This document shows positions 51,514-60,957 of a stretch of DNA of 64,000 nucleotides, in pieces. Where the stretch lies: NCBI RefSeq assembly GCF_026262505.1, contig NC_067208.1, forward strand, positions 18,671,962-18,735,961. The letters run 5' to 3'. Source of the stretch: Trichomonas vaginalis G3. Lineage: Eukaryota; Parabasalia; Trichomonadida; Trichomonadidae. The notes beneath the pieces are model-generated. The model was not told where the DNA came from and made no database searches. It worked only from the letters and a program-made list of their open reading frames with translations. Position 1 is the first letter of the stretch. Every line of letters begins with the position of its first letter. The position numbers were made by a program, and so were the translations under genes.

Positions 51514-51918
51514 ATTTACGTCAAATATGCAATTTATAAAATCTTATGTCGACAGGCTACGTAGCACAGTGGTCTAAGGTGGTGTTATGGAGGGGTCAGG
51601 GTCTGTGGTTCGAACCGCGACAGCGCCGTATTTTCTTATTTTCTTTGTTTGTCTTGTTTGTCGTGAATAAAAAGTGTAAGAAAAGTGCTCTATCTTCCAC
51701 GGGAATAAATAAAAAATTTACTTTATTTCTTCTTTATTTCTTCTTTATTTCTTTGTTCCCGTGGAAGAAGGGTTTTGCTGTTTTTTCTCAGCCGAAATCA
51801 ATGATTTTTTCATTTTTGGAATCCTTATCGAATGAGGAATCTTTTCTCTCGTGGAAGCTTTGACCAAAAATAATTTTTAGGTGAAGAGGTGAGATCTCAC
51901 CTGTTTTTTCACCTAATT
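51506..51918 (+). other. Shared 0.4-kb tRNA-like module, copy in element C
   Basis: Matches 15941-16350 of element A with few differences, including the tRNA-like part, the CTTCCACGGGAA hairpin and the final palindrome. It begins inside the end of the 111-aa gene and stops 15 bp short of the - gene at 51933. Context genes differ between A and C, so the block has moved or been exchanged. Confidence 0.7.
51555..51627 (+). ncRNA. tRNA-like sequence with A and B boxes, element C
   Basis: One base differs from 15990-16062. A box TAGCACAGTGG and B box GGTTCGAACCG are unchanged, as is the paired T stem. A pair of conserved but imperfect cloverleaf sequences argues for polymerase III transcription rather than a decoding tRNA. 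Confidence 0.5.
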
Positions 51919-51930
51919 TTTCACCTAATT
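51879..51930. terminator. Gene-end palindrome at the end of the module in C
   Basis: AGGTGAAG, AGGTGAGATCTCACCT, TTTTTTCACCT and two more TTTTTCAC repeats. It lies directly after the stop of the - gene at 51933-52898. Confidence 0.5.
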
Positions 51931-51932
51931 TT

Positions 51933-52898
51933 TCACAAGCGTTTTACATGAATTGTACGATGTATATTTGAAATCCTAAACAATTTCGTAGCTTCTATTT
52001 CTTCTTTTAGTACATCAAAAGTTTTAACAATGCCGAAGGTTTCTTTATATTTCTTCTTGACGTCAGACAGAAGGAAATCTTCTGCTGTTGGATAGTTTTT
52101 ATTAAGAAATGTCAACATATCCATTTTATCTTCTGCTGGCTTTTCTGCTTCTTTCTTTAAGTCTGCATAGTCGTTTCGCATTCTTTCTATCTCTTTGACT
52201 GAGTAGTTATATTTTCTTATTGCTGCTTTACATTTTGAACATTGCGGCATCGTTTTTGCGTTATACATTGAAATAAAACCAGCTAGAACAACTAAGGCGT
52301 CAATGGTTTTCTTTAACTCAAAAGCTACTGGTTTTATCTGTTCATTCCATACCTTACCTCTTCTATCTTTATCTCTTATCTGCCATACACATTTTGCAAC
52401 TAATGAAACAAAGTTATCGTATGTCTTAAACTCCCCAGATTTATATATGTCAGAGATGTTCTTATATACCATGTCGCAATCTTTGTCCATAACTTTATGG
52501 TTGCAATGAAAACCAAGGAATTCATAATTTACCTTTCGTATGAATTTCTTAATTTCTACTGAGTCAGTTGCTTCGACTTCAATTTCGTCGAATTCAGGAA
52601 TAGTTAGTTTTTGCTGCTGAATTTCAGGTAGTTTAGGCAAATGGTCGATGAGGTCCTCCATTTCATAAAGATACTGTTCATTTGTTTCATCTTTCGCACT
52701 ACAGTCTAAATTACTTGTTAAAAGTTCTTGCTTTATCTTCTGGATTTCTGTTTCAAAAGTATATGAAGAAGGAATAAAGCTTTTCATCTCTACCAACATT
52801 GACGTAGGATTCATGACTAGCGAGTTTGGTGCTGTAGTTGTGGACAGAGTCCCGCCGTTCGTGGCTTGAATTGTTGTTGTGCCGATTGTTGAAATCAT
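51933..52898 (-). CDS. Conserved unknown protein with Cys-x2-Cys motif (321 aa)
   Basis: Looks whole. Thr-rich, low-complexity start (MISTIGTTTIQATNGGTLST), a helical middle with CNHKVMDKDC and a CSKCKAAIRKYNYSVKEIER zinc-ribbon-like start of a coiled coil, and a C-terminal segment (FGIVKTFDVLKEEIEATKLF). Starts after TTATTTTGTATAAAAGAT. Between the module and the integrase on the same strand. Possibly a DNA-binding or replication accessory protein. A micro-palindrome codes part of its N-terminus. Confidence 0.55.
   Translation of the reverse strand: MISTIGTTTIQATNGGTLSTTTAPNSLVMNPTSMLVEMKSFIPSSYTFETEIQKIKQELLTSNLDCSAKDETNEQYLYEMEDLIDHLPKLPEIQQQKLTIPEFDEIEVEATDSVEIKKFIRKVNYEFLGFHCNHKVMDKDCDMVYKNISDIYKSGEFKTYDNFVSLVAKCVWQIRDKDRRGKVWNEQIKPVAFELKKTIDALVVLAGFISMYNAKTMPQCSKCKAAIRKYNYSVKEIERMRNDYADLKKEAEKPAEDKMDMLTFLNKNYPTAEDFLLSDVKKKYKETFGIVKTFDVLKEEIEATKLFRISNIHRTIHVKRL
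52842..52865. repeat. GC-rich micro-palindromes in the 321-aa gene
   Basis: GGACAGAGTCC followed by CGCCGTTCGTGGC. The first arm pair and loop are the same as in the insert at 24789-24799 of element A. It lies in the low-complexity Thr/Gly-rich start of the protein. Confidence 0.7.
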
Positions 52899-53000
52899 AT
52901 CTTTTATACAAAATAAAAAAATAAATAAAAATAAAACTAACTTTATTTTTCTATCTTAAGGGAATTCATGAAAATTCACGAGAAAGCTAAAGCAATCTGA

Positions 53001-53052
53001 GCCGCTAAGCGGCGAGGGTGAAAAAACGGGTGAGATCTCACCTCTTCACCTA
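53001..53052. terminator. Micro-palindrome plus gene-end palindrome
   Basis: GCCGCTAAGCGGC (53001-53013), then GGGTGAAAAAACGGGTGAGATCTCACC and CTCTTCACC split over 53016-53052. It lies about 100 bp past the integrase stop and upstream of the 321-aa gene, so it could end the integrase transcript. Confidence 0.5.
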
Positions 53053-53152
53053 AAATATATTTTTGGTGTAAATTTATGACAAAAATAAATGGTACCATTA
53101 ATGATATCATGACTGTTCTCATTCATGTCTGATTTACATCTAATGAAAAAGT

Positions 53153-54238
53153 TTAGAAGAATTTTCTCATTCTTTCTGGCTTATTTTTGTCTTTCCAGTA
53201 CTCCCGCTCTAATGGCCCCAGATGTGTTGGCTTTGACTCTCTCAAGTTCTTAGATGGTATAACATCTTCAACGCCTCCTTCATATCTTACTTTATAAGTG
53301 TCATCGTTTATGTTGTAGCCAAGTATTTCAATAACCACTCCTCGCTTTGCTTCGTCAATGGTTTCAGCAAGTTTGCCATTACTACTTTCGACTAATTTGT
53401 GACGAGGGTAAAACGCAATAGAGTCGTCAGCAGCTTTTATAAGATATCCATTACCTTGCGTAGAGTCTACGATATAATAGTTTCTACTTAACCTTAAACG
53501 TTTCTTTGTCAACGGTTTGTCGTCAAGAACTACACGAACTTTTGTACCAGGAATGAGGGTAAATTGTGTTGAATTTCTGATATTTTGTGTTTGGCTTCGT
53601 TTCTTTTGTATATACTTTTCTTCTTGTTGTTGTGTCATTGAATTTGGTGTATGTCCTGTTGTAGAATGTGTTGAGGAATTATATACTTCGAGAAAATGTT
53701 TCATTGTTTCTTCGGTAAAGTCTCGCTCTTGGTTTAAATCTCTGAGCGTTCTTATGAAGCGGTTTATGATGCCGAGTATGTTATGGTTATGGTCTTCAGT
53801 AGTGTAGTGAGTTATGTTATGCTTAATGAGAAAATCTGTGATTTCATTACTGAGGTATGCACTGTCTTGGTCTGATGTTAAAGTACTTGGGCTATGTTCT
53901 GCTACAAACTTTTGTAAAACTCTTAACACTTCACGAGTTCCTTTATTTTTCATTGGATATGCATATGCTTTACGAGTGTTAACATTAATGAAGATGAGGA
54001 ATGGTTTATGTCCTCCTTTTCTGCTTTGAATGAGAGTGTCAAATTGGTATGCGTCAGGAGCGTTGGAGTAAATTGGTAAAAAGTAGTCGTAAGGGTTTAT
54101 TTTTGTTTGATGTACAACATTTTTGTCAAAGAACCTTTTCACTTCAGCTCTGTTAGTAAATCCCCAACTCTTTGCAGCTTCATTGAACTTCTTAAATGAC
54201 CTCCATGGATGTTGTTCGAATACTTCTTTCAAGCTCAT
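53153..54238 (-). CDS. INT: Retroviral-type integrase, element C (361 aa)
   Basis: Looks whole. An N-terminal helical part (MSLKEVFEQHPWRSFKKFNE) precedes the rve core: PDAYQFDTLIQSRKGG with the first Asp, strand FLIFINVNTRKAYAYPM, TSDQDSAYLS with the second Asp, then THYTTEDHNHNILGIINRFI. The C-terminal third carries an SH3-like segment (IPGTKVRVVLDDKP) and a chromo/Tudor-like segment (GVVIEILGYNINDDTYKVRY), which may guide target choice. It joins the element's ends to host DNA and leaves 5-6 bp duplications, as seen around C. It sits between the fibre and the 321-aa gene, all on one strand. Confidence 0.9.
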   Translation of the reverse strand: MSLKEVFEQHPWRSFKKFNEAAKSWGFTNRAEVKRFFDKNVVHQTKINPYDYFLPIYSNAPDAYQFDTLIQSRKGGHKPFLIFINVNTRKAYAYPMKNKGTREVLRVLQKFVAEHSPSTLTSDQDSAYLSNEITDFLIKHNITHYTTEDHNHNILGIINRFIRTLRDLNQERDFTEETMKHFLEVYNSSTHSTTGHTPNSMTQQQEEKYIQKKRSQTQNIRNSTQFTLIPGTKVRVVLDDKPLTKKRLRLSRNYYIVDSTQGNGYLIKAADDSIAFYPRHKLVESSNGKLAETIDEAKRGVVIEILGYNINDDTYKVRYEGGVEDVIPSKNLRESKPTHLGPLEREYWKDKNKPERMRKFF

Positions 54239-54278
54239 TTATGTAAAGTTAAAGATTTTATTCTAGGCTCAAGCGCGT

Positions 54279-56917
54279 TCATTGAACGCGGTACCATGCG
54301 AATATAGTCACAAATGGTGGCATATAATATGCACCCGAGCCTGTTGGATTTGTTGTGAAAGTGTGTGAATGATTTCCTCCTGGTTCAGTTGGTCGAAAAA
54401 TCTTTTTTGCTGCATTGTTATAAGATGGAGATAAAACATCATTGCCAGCTTCATACTCTGAGTTGTATAATGGGTGGTCTCTTAATGAGTGGCTATGGTC
54501 GCCAGAAAAGTTTGTAGTTCCTGTATGAGTGTGCGGTGGAAGGTTTGCTTCTTTAATTTTCTTCGAACCACCGGCTTGTTTTGAACTATTAGTACAATAT
54601 AAGAATTTGTCTACAATCTGCTTCCATGTACCAAAACCCAGAACTGTTGCTGGATTTGTTGAATTCATTGATGTATATAAAGAACCAACAGGATATAATG
54701 TTTGAAGTATTTCAGTCTTTAATGTTTGAAGCTCTGTTTTGTCAGCTTTCTTATCTAACATTGCTGGTAGTTCGTATGCTTCAAAGTTTCTGACATGACC
54801 TTCAATGTTCATACATCTGTTATCTAAGGAGTTTAGTGTATCTTTTACGCTTGTACTTGGATTCTCTAAAGGTGCACTTGAACCGAGGGTATAGTTCAAT
54901 ATTGTGTCGTCTGCTTTACTATTTAATGTATGGTTCTTGTCGGCTTTACTATTTAATGTAGCTTGAAGTTCATTTATATCGGAGATATTGTGTTTATGAG
55001 ATTTCAAAACTTTGTTCGTTGCGTCAAGTTCATCTTTGTCAGCTTTACTTTTAATAGCATCTTCAAAAGTTATTTTTGCCTTAACTCTCAAAGTAAATCT
55101 TGGTTCAACTAATACACCGTTAACAAAGAAGTATGAAGCATAAATTTCATTGTTATAACCAAATGCTTCTGGTGCTTTACCTGTGTCATACTGTACAGTA
55201 CAGTGTATGTCATAACCTTTAGCACGAATGAATTTATATCTTCTTTCATTAACATCTTTCGTCTTCACTTCTTCATCCTGTGTTAAATATCCATGGTAGT
55301 CCGTTATAATCTGTTCGTCTGAACTTATATAATGACCATGGTTTTTATCTGCTTTTTCGGCTAATTTCTCTTCTATCTCATTTATTTCAAGTTCATGCCT
55401 ACCACCACCTCCCGAAGAAGTATTTTTCTTCAGCTCTTGAAGAACGTCCACTTCGCCATCTTTGGTGTCAATAATGAGACTTTGAGTTAAAACCTTTCCT
55501 GTCTTAATGGATGTTTGTAAAACTTCTTCTTCACCGTGTTCGGGGTCATGGTCGTCATCATATCTTGTGAAATCAGAGATGTTGTCATACATTAAGCATA
55601 TCTGTCTCAAAAGTTCTGCTATTTGAAACTGGAACGAAAGATATACAGAACTTTCATCATCTCCTAAAGTCAAGTCTGCTTTCTTAAGTATTTCTTGAAT
55701 GTATGCAATGAGAACAGAGTACCTTGGAAAATATTCGAACAATATTTCATTAGCTGTTGGTTTTGGTGGTTCTTCTGGAGTTTCTGTTGTTTCGTTCCTT
55801 CTGTAGGTTCTGTTGGAGTTTCTGCATCTCTTGACTTCAATGCTCTTGCTCTCAAAGACCTAAATGTTAGAGCACCAGGTTTTACAAAGGACTTTATAAA
55901 TGCTTTAATAGTTCCTGGTAAGTTATTGTTAGCATTAAGTAAGTTCCTTATGCTTCCATCATGTACGTCCATAGCACTATGTAAAAAATCTATACTTTTC
56001 TTGTAGTCAGCAATAGACTGACTGTGATTTTTTAAAGATTTGTCAATACCTTTAAGCCAATCTTCATGCATGTCTGATACTGAGCCAAGAATATCATTTG
56101 CTTCCTTTAGTGTATTTTGTGCTTCTCGTAAAGTATCCAATCCCGTACGTGCATTGTTTGCTATACGTCTTACAGTATCTATTTGACTCCTTGTTTCTTG
56201 CATCCAACCAGATAAAGTTTTAATAGTATCAGAACCATTTGAAATGAAGTTCAAAGCATTTTTAACGTCATCTAAAACTTCTTCACCAAGTACTGCCCAT
56301 ATCTTTCCGATTTGGTATTGAAGAACTCCATATGAAGCAGCTGTTAAACCAGTATTTATAAGGTTCCATATCCATGATTTAGCAGTTTTTCCATCCTTTC
56401 CATCTTCACCATCCAAACCGTTTTCGCCTTGAGGTCCTTGTATTCCTTGTATTCCTTGTATTCCTTGTGGTCCTTGAGGTCCGGTGTCACCCTTCTCTCC
56501 TTTCAGTTCATCTTTATGTTCGTTATAATATTCTAATGTCATAAGGTGTACATCATTACTGCTACCAGCAACGCCGAGAATTTGTTTCTCATTCATGACT
56601 AAATTCTTTAGGCATTTAATGTTGTCGTCAAATCGAAAGCTCTTTAACAATTCAATGAGAACATTTAATACTTTCACTAATGAGGCATCTACTGTAGAAT
56701 TTATATATTGCACCGTTCCATCATTTATGATGGGAACCTTGCTTGTTGTAATGAATGGGTCATAAGTGTTAAAAGTATCGAAATCAATGACTTTTTTAGT
56801 TTTTCCATCGTCAATGACTAAATCATTGCCTTCAATGGTTAAAGTTGAGTTTTCGTTTACTAGTTCATGTGCTCTTCTTGCTTCATTTGTTTCATACGCA
56901 TATGCAGCAATAGTCAT
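54279..56917 (-). pseudogene. Collagen-like tail fibre with tail-collar C-terminus, element C (broken)
   Basis: About 880 codons. The N-terminal 130 residues (MTIAAYAYETNEARRAHEL) share AYAYxT/S with the fibres of A and B. A collagen-like Gly-x-y run (GPQGPQGIQGIQGIQGPQG), long helices, stalk segments of the KADKxEL type and a C-terminal tail-collar module (LYPVGSLYTSMNSTNP, ANLPPHTHTG, MPPFVTIFAWYRV) follow. The collar is clearly related to those of A and B. About one break. It would form the spike that contacts the host surface. Confidence 0.78.
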
Positions 56918-56934
56918 ATTTTAATGAGAATAAA

Positions 56935-57552
56935 ATGTTGTTCTATTTGCAAAGTACAGACCCAAACGAATACGGGACAGTAAAGCTACAAACAAACTTA
57001 GATCTTCAGAATGAAGCGCTTGCTTTCAGAGTTGTTGACTTCAATACTATCGCAACTTTTGTCATAACAGATGAAACAGATTTCATAGAGATTGAAATAG
57101 ATGACAAAAGAAGTGTTATAACATTTCCTAACAGAGCTGGGTATAGAATAGATAAAATTGCTGGAGTCATAAATACTCTCATAAATGAAGAAACTATTGA
57201 CAAAATAGATGTCGAACTCTCTTCTGAGGGAACATTGAAGTTCAGTAGCAAGAAAGAGTTCAAGATAACACGAATGAGTCATAGAGTACAACTTCTTTTG
57301 GGTGCATACCATATGACATTTCCTTTGAAAAGTGTTGACAAAACGATTGAGATGAAATCTGTTCCATATGTATGTTATGGCAATTGTTTATACATTGAGT
57401 CAAAAATAGCTAATGTCACAGGTATTTCAGGAGTTAATAGTAAAGGTTCAGTAGAATATAAATCCTTCTGTTATGCAGTCAATTCAATGTTCATTCCAAA
57501 CGTTCCTGTCATAGCAACTCATTTAGGTAAATGGGTTCGCATCATAATTTGA
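56935..57552 (+). CDS. Conserved virion-block protein X-like (205 aa), element C
   Basis: Starts MLFYLQSTDPNEYGTVKLQT, beta-rich throughout, divergent from the fibre with a gap under 20 bp. Segments IEIEIDDKRSVITFPNRAGY and VQLLLGAYHMTFPLKSVDKT correspond in place and pattern to protein X of A and B. Looks whole. Likely fibre-associated or minor capsid. Confidence 0.55.
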   Translation: MLFYLQSTDPNEYGTVKLQTNLDLQNEALAFRVVDFNTIATFVITDETDFIEIEIDDKRSVITFPNRAGYRIDKIAGVINTLINEETIDKIDVELSSEGTLKFSSKKEFKITRMSHRVQLLLGAYHMTFPLKSVDKTIEMKSVPYVCYGNCLYIESKIANVTGISGVNSKGSVEYKSFCYAVNSMFIPNVPVIATHLGKWVRIII

Positions 57553-57557
57553 AAGAC

Positions 57558-57692
57558 ATGCAATTCAGACTTGTTGACTTTCAAGGAGAGCCTGTAGAAC
57601 TGAAGGCACCAGTGCGAATGACTGTTGAAGTTGACTTTTTAGAAAATATTAAATGCAACAGCTTACAAGAGAACTCAGAGCTAAAAATATAA
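57558..57692 (+). CDS. Small protein (44 aa), beta-rich
   Basis: Reads MQFRLVDFQGEPVELKAPVR and continues MTVEVDFLENIK. The LVDFQGEPVxLKxPV pattern is typical of small strand-turn-strand virion or phage structural pieces. It begins a few bases after X and overlaps the next frame, so it may be the start of a longer, altered gene. Confidence is low. Confidence 0.35.
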   Translation: MQFRLVDFQGEPVELKAPVRMTVEVDFLENIKCNSLQENSELKI

Positions 57693-57895
57693 AGTATGAA
57701 TGTTATGTATTAGGTCATGAACTTTGGTTGTTGCTGTTTGGTGAAACAAATGAGTTAGTTATGTCAGTCAAGAGAACAGAAAAATATTGTGTTAGTGAAA
57801 ACTGCACCAAGTCAATAAGATTAGGTTTGCATTATGAAGATGAGTTCGATACTGTTGAAGAAGTTTTGGATAGATATTACAAATTGCTAACTTGA
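57653..57895 (+). CDS. Small protein (80 aa), unknown
   Basis: Starts MQQLTRELRAKNIKYECYVL, with LWLLLFGETNELVMSVKRTE and an acidic helical end (EDEFDTVEEVLDRYYKLL). Same strand as X. It may be equivalent in position to protein Y of A and B but is half the size. Convergent with Z through a double palindrome. Confidence 0.45.
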   Translation: MQQLTRELRAKNIKYECYVLGHELWLLLFGETNELVMSVKRTEKYCVSENCTKSIRLGLHYEDEFDTVEEVLDRYYKLLT

Positions 57896-57910
57896 AATTT
57901 TTTGACTGAC

Positions 57911-57943
57911 GGTGCAAAGCGCCAAGATGGGCTCAAAGAGCCC
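57911..57943. repeat. Double micro-palindrome between convergent genes, element C
   Basis: GGTGCAAAGCGCC, AAGAT, then GGGCTCAAAGAGCCC. Same layout and triloops (AAA) as 24998-25025 in A, also between two convergent genes, but with different stem bases. Confidence 0.78.
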
Positions 57944-57954
57944 TCCTGACTGCT

Positions 57955-58562
57955 TTAATTTACTAAAACATATTTCAAACAAAGCTTATATTCTGTTGAA
58001 AGTTTTGTATATTCATTCGAATATTTATACTTAAACTCAACTCCTGTAGTTCCTGGTGTTTCAATGATGCGGATGTTACCTATTTTCATGAATAGTGGAG
58101 TTTGACCACAGCATTCGATTTCAGGGTCGAGATAGTCAATGACACATTGTTTCCCTGTTATTCGTGATAACATTTTCAAGGTCCTCCTTTGTTAGAATTA
58201 TTTGGTTCTTGCTTATAAGATTTGTCAAAAGCTTCTTATCGTCTTTGAGTAAAATTGTTTGGTATAACTGAAGAAGGTAATGGTCTACGTTATCTGAAGG
58301 ATTTGTTTGAACATTTGTGTAAGGGTTGTCGTTGGCTTCTCTTGAAAGAATTTGGTCCAGTGGTGGATACTCTAACTTAACATCTGATGTAGCGTTAGCG
58401 TTTGAAGCTGAGTTTAAATTCACGGATTAGTCTGGTTCTTCTTTCAAACACTCTGAACTATAGTTCTTTATGACAATATTGTTTGTCGTTCGTGAGTCAA
58501 CATTTGATGTTGGTTCAATTGGAACATTAACGGCACCAGCTAAGATGGATTTGCTTCTCATT
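57955..58562 (-). pseudogene. Conserved CCG-motif protein Z, element C copy (broken)
   Basis: Starts MRSKSILAGAVNVP, has a Ser/Asn-rich middle and a helical stretch (LLTNLISKNQIILTKEDLEN), and ends in a domain with ECCGQTPLFMKIGNIRII, GTTGVEFKYKYSNEY and LCLKYVLV. Order, Cys-Cys-Gly motif and GTT turn match Z of A and B. About two breaks. Shared by both families, function unknown. Confidence 0.6.
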
Positions 58563-58586
58563 TCATATAGAATAAAAACCTTTTAT

Positions 58587-58904
58587 ATGTATGAAATGAA
58601 CAATATACTCGACAAGGGTTTGAATGTAAAGCTAACGAATGAAAATATTGTTGAATTCACTGAGACAGGTGCTGTGTATAAAGATGTAGAACTACTGAAC
58701 AAAAGAGCTAAGGGAAGAAGCAGGAACATGAACAAAGGGTGGAAGCCTATAAAAATTTATGTCAATGATGGCTCAGGAGGTTCAAACATAAAGTATGCAG
58801 AAAGTTATAGAGTTTATGCTCTCAAAGGTGAAAAGCCTTCATTTAAGAACAGCTATTCTAACGCATATCCTCAAAAGCTAACGGATGGGAAGTGGATGAT
58901 ATGA
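58587..58904 (+). CDS. Basic small protein (about 105 aa), unknown
   Basis: Start taken at MYEMNNILDKGLNVKLTNEN, just after AATAAAAACCTTTTATAT; an upstream ATG exists in the same frame but overlaps Z. A basic stretch (NKRAKGRSRNMNKGWKPIKI) and a Gly/Ser turn (NDGSGGSN). Divergent from Z, convergent with the ATPase. Looks whole. Possibly a minor virion protein. Confidence 0.5.
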   Translation: MYEMNNILDKGLNVKLTNENIVEFTETGAVYKDVELLNKRAKGRSRNMNKGWKPIKIYVNDGSGGSNIKYAESYRVYALKGEKPSFKNSYSNAYPQKLTDGKWMI

Positions 58905-58983
58905 ATGACAGCAAAAATATTAACAGAAATGGCGACAGAGATGCATGGAATTTGTTTACCATCAGTCAATTGAAGGTTAAACT

Positions 58984-59866
58984 TTAAAACAATGTTGGTC
59001 GTTCCCATGGAATATTTTTGACTTTAATGGTATTAGTCATGATATGAATCTCAAGGTATGAACGAGGAGAGATGAGAGACTTATATGCTTCCCAAATTTC
59101 TTCAAAAGGTAATGTTATACCTGACTGTTTCCAAATGAGTTCAATATCATAGCGTGAGAAACCTTGAAAGATAACGAAGTCAGTTATGAGACGTTTTATG
59201 TTTAAAGCTAAAAACCTCCATGTTTGCATAAGTATTGCTACAGTTAAATGGTAATGTCTGACTTTAGTAATGATGTTAGCTAATGGTGAGTCTGGTTTTG
59301 ACACTAAACCTTTTCCGGCGAAGTCGTCACAAACGAAGAGTGTTTGAAGGATATTTTTTGAAGGGGTATTTTGAAAGTTTTGACAGAATGTAGTTTGTAA
59401 GTCGTTTCATATCGTAAACTCCTGAGTATTGACGTAAGTGGTGTTTGTCAATAATTCTTTCCATCTCCTCAGAAGTCTTTTGCATTCCTGACTGTATAAA
59501 TCACGATGGCATAATATTTCCTCTTACGTCGAATGTAACGTTGAAGAAATTCAATGAGTTCACTGTCTGGAACTTTAACGACAGAGGCTTGAACTTTTGA
59601 CATAAATGTTTTCGCTGTTGAGTCCATAGAGTCTGAAGTTGCTGATATAATGATTTGGTCATAGTAAGAGTCGTTTCCTAAACGTTCTGTTATGAGTATA
59701 TGACGAATGAGGTTAAATGTCTTACCTGAACCCATCTTTCCACAATAGAAATAAACCCATTTGAACAGAACTCATAGTCCTTACTGAAAGGAAGAATGAG
59801 AGAAGAGTTAAGTTTGTCTGTAGTTTCATTCATGTCTTCATCTACGTCATGTATTAAATGCTTCAT
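58984..59866 (-). pseudogene. Genome-packaging ATPase (A32/FtsK-HerA type), element C (broken)
   Basis: Start MKHLIHDVDEDMNETTDKLN; P-loop CGKMGSGKTFNLIRHI; a Walker B-like acidic strand; later ITKVRHYHLTVAILMQTW, the family's sensor region, and FVIFQGFSRYDIELIW, which matches LFIFSGFSRQQLNVML in A's ATPase. DNA packaging role by family. About three breaks. Divergent from the next + strand gene. Confidence 0.8.
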
Positions 59867-59882
59867 TTTATCTCCATTAAAA

Positions 59883-60762
59883 ATGCAAGTCAGAAATATT
59901 CAGAACATAGCACCGAGTCTAACTGACAAGAGTATAAAGATATACTATGAACACGTTATGATGAAACCACCAAAATTCAAGAAAGTCAGTATACTTATGA
60001 ATATCCAAGACACTGGGTAGAGTATGTAGGAGGTGAGAAAGCTATTGAAATCAGACAGGTTCGAAGTATTCCAGCAGGAAGAACAATATTATTGAAGAAC
60101 TTTAATGTTTTGAGATATAATGATGAAACAAAGAAGCAAGATAGTTTTCCTGTTGCTGTGTATGTGAACTAGATACAGGAGATGACATGAAAGTTTTTAA
60201 TACAAAGCTTCAAACGGTAGTGAGAGAACAACTGACTGCGGAAGGACATCCATTACCTTCAGAAGTTACCATAGCATATAATTTTGAAACAAACTCAATA
60301 GATTTTAAAGTCGTCTCTGCAAAGAAGTCAGGTTTTACATTTAATGAAGCAGATGTATATTCGAATGAAAACTTCAAAGCTATTGCATGGTTAGATAATG
60401 ACGATTGCTTTAAGAAAATATTTAAATTCAGTGACTCAAAGATGTCAATAGATGACCTTCGTGGAATGTTACCATCGACGTTTACAGTAGAAGGTTCAGC
60501 AGGATTGCTTACAAGATTGTCAATTGGTGGTATTTGGTCTCGTGAGAACATTGTTATAAAATCCAGTATAAGTGAATTTGCTGAAGAATCTATATTATGT
60601 CTTTCAAACTACATGTATTCGCCGCCGAAGCATTATAGTATAACAAACTTTGTCAGTAAGTTTAACATAAGACTTGTCGAACCTTCTTCAATGAAAGATG
60701 TTGTGCTACCTAAAGATGGAAAGGATGGACTCATTATTGAGATGATTTTAATAGCATATTAA
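59883..60762 (+). pseudogene. Beta-rich virion-block protein, element C copy (broken)
   Basis: Starts MQVRNIQNIAPSLTDKSIKI. Contains VRSIPAGRTILLKNFNVLRY, VFNTKLQTVVREQLTAEGHP, and LTRLSIGGIWSRENIVIKSS, ending DGLIIEMILIAY. About 290 codons. Element D has the same gene at 62927-63806. Position next to the ATPase and length suggest the counterpart of protein W or a penton-type protein; not resolved. About two breaks. Confidence 0.5.
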
Positions 60763-60957
60763 ATGAGCTTGTTCTTGAAGGTCATTCATGATGAAATAAC
60801 TGTTGTAGAAGATGTTAGCAATTGTTCAGACATTTTGAGAATAGATGAGATAAGAAAGAAGTTTATGAATGAGAACGTTTATGTTTCATTGACTTTCTCC
60901 AGTAACGAGAACTTTTATGAGATAATATTGAAGAGAGATGATTTTAATATGGTGTAA
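60763..60957 (+). CDS. Small conserved protein (64 aa)
   Basis: MSLFLKVIHDEITVVEDVSN start, ending IILKRDDFNMV. Its start follows the previous stop directly and its stop directly precedes the next ATG, so the three genes form a tight run. Element D has a 65-aa copy (62729-62926). Looks whole. Unknown role. Confidence 0.5.
   Translation: MSLFLKVIHDEITVVEDVSNCSDILRIDEIRKKFMNENVYVSLTFSSNENFYEIILKRDDFNMV

Noticed and set aside
57006-57312. Antisense frames of 85 and 104 codons opposite protein X of element C
   Set aside because: They lack start motifs and mirror a well-supported beta-rich gene on the + strand.
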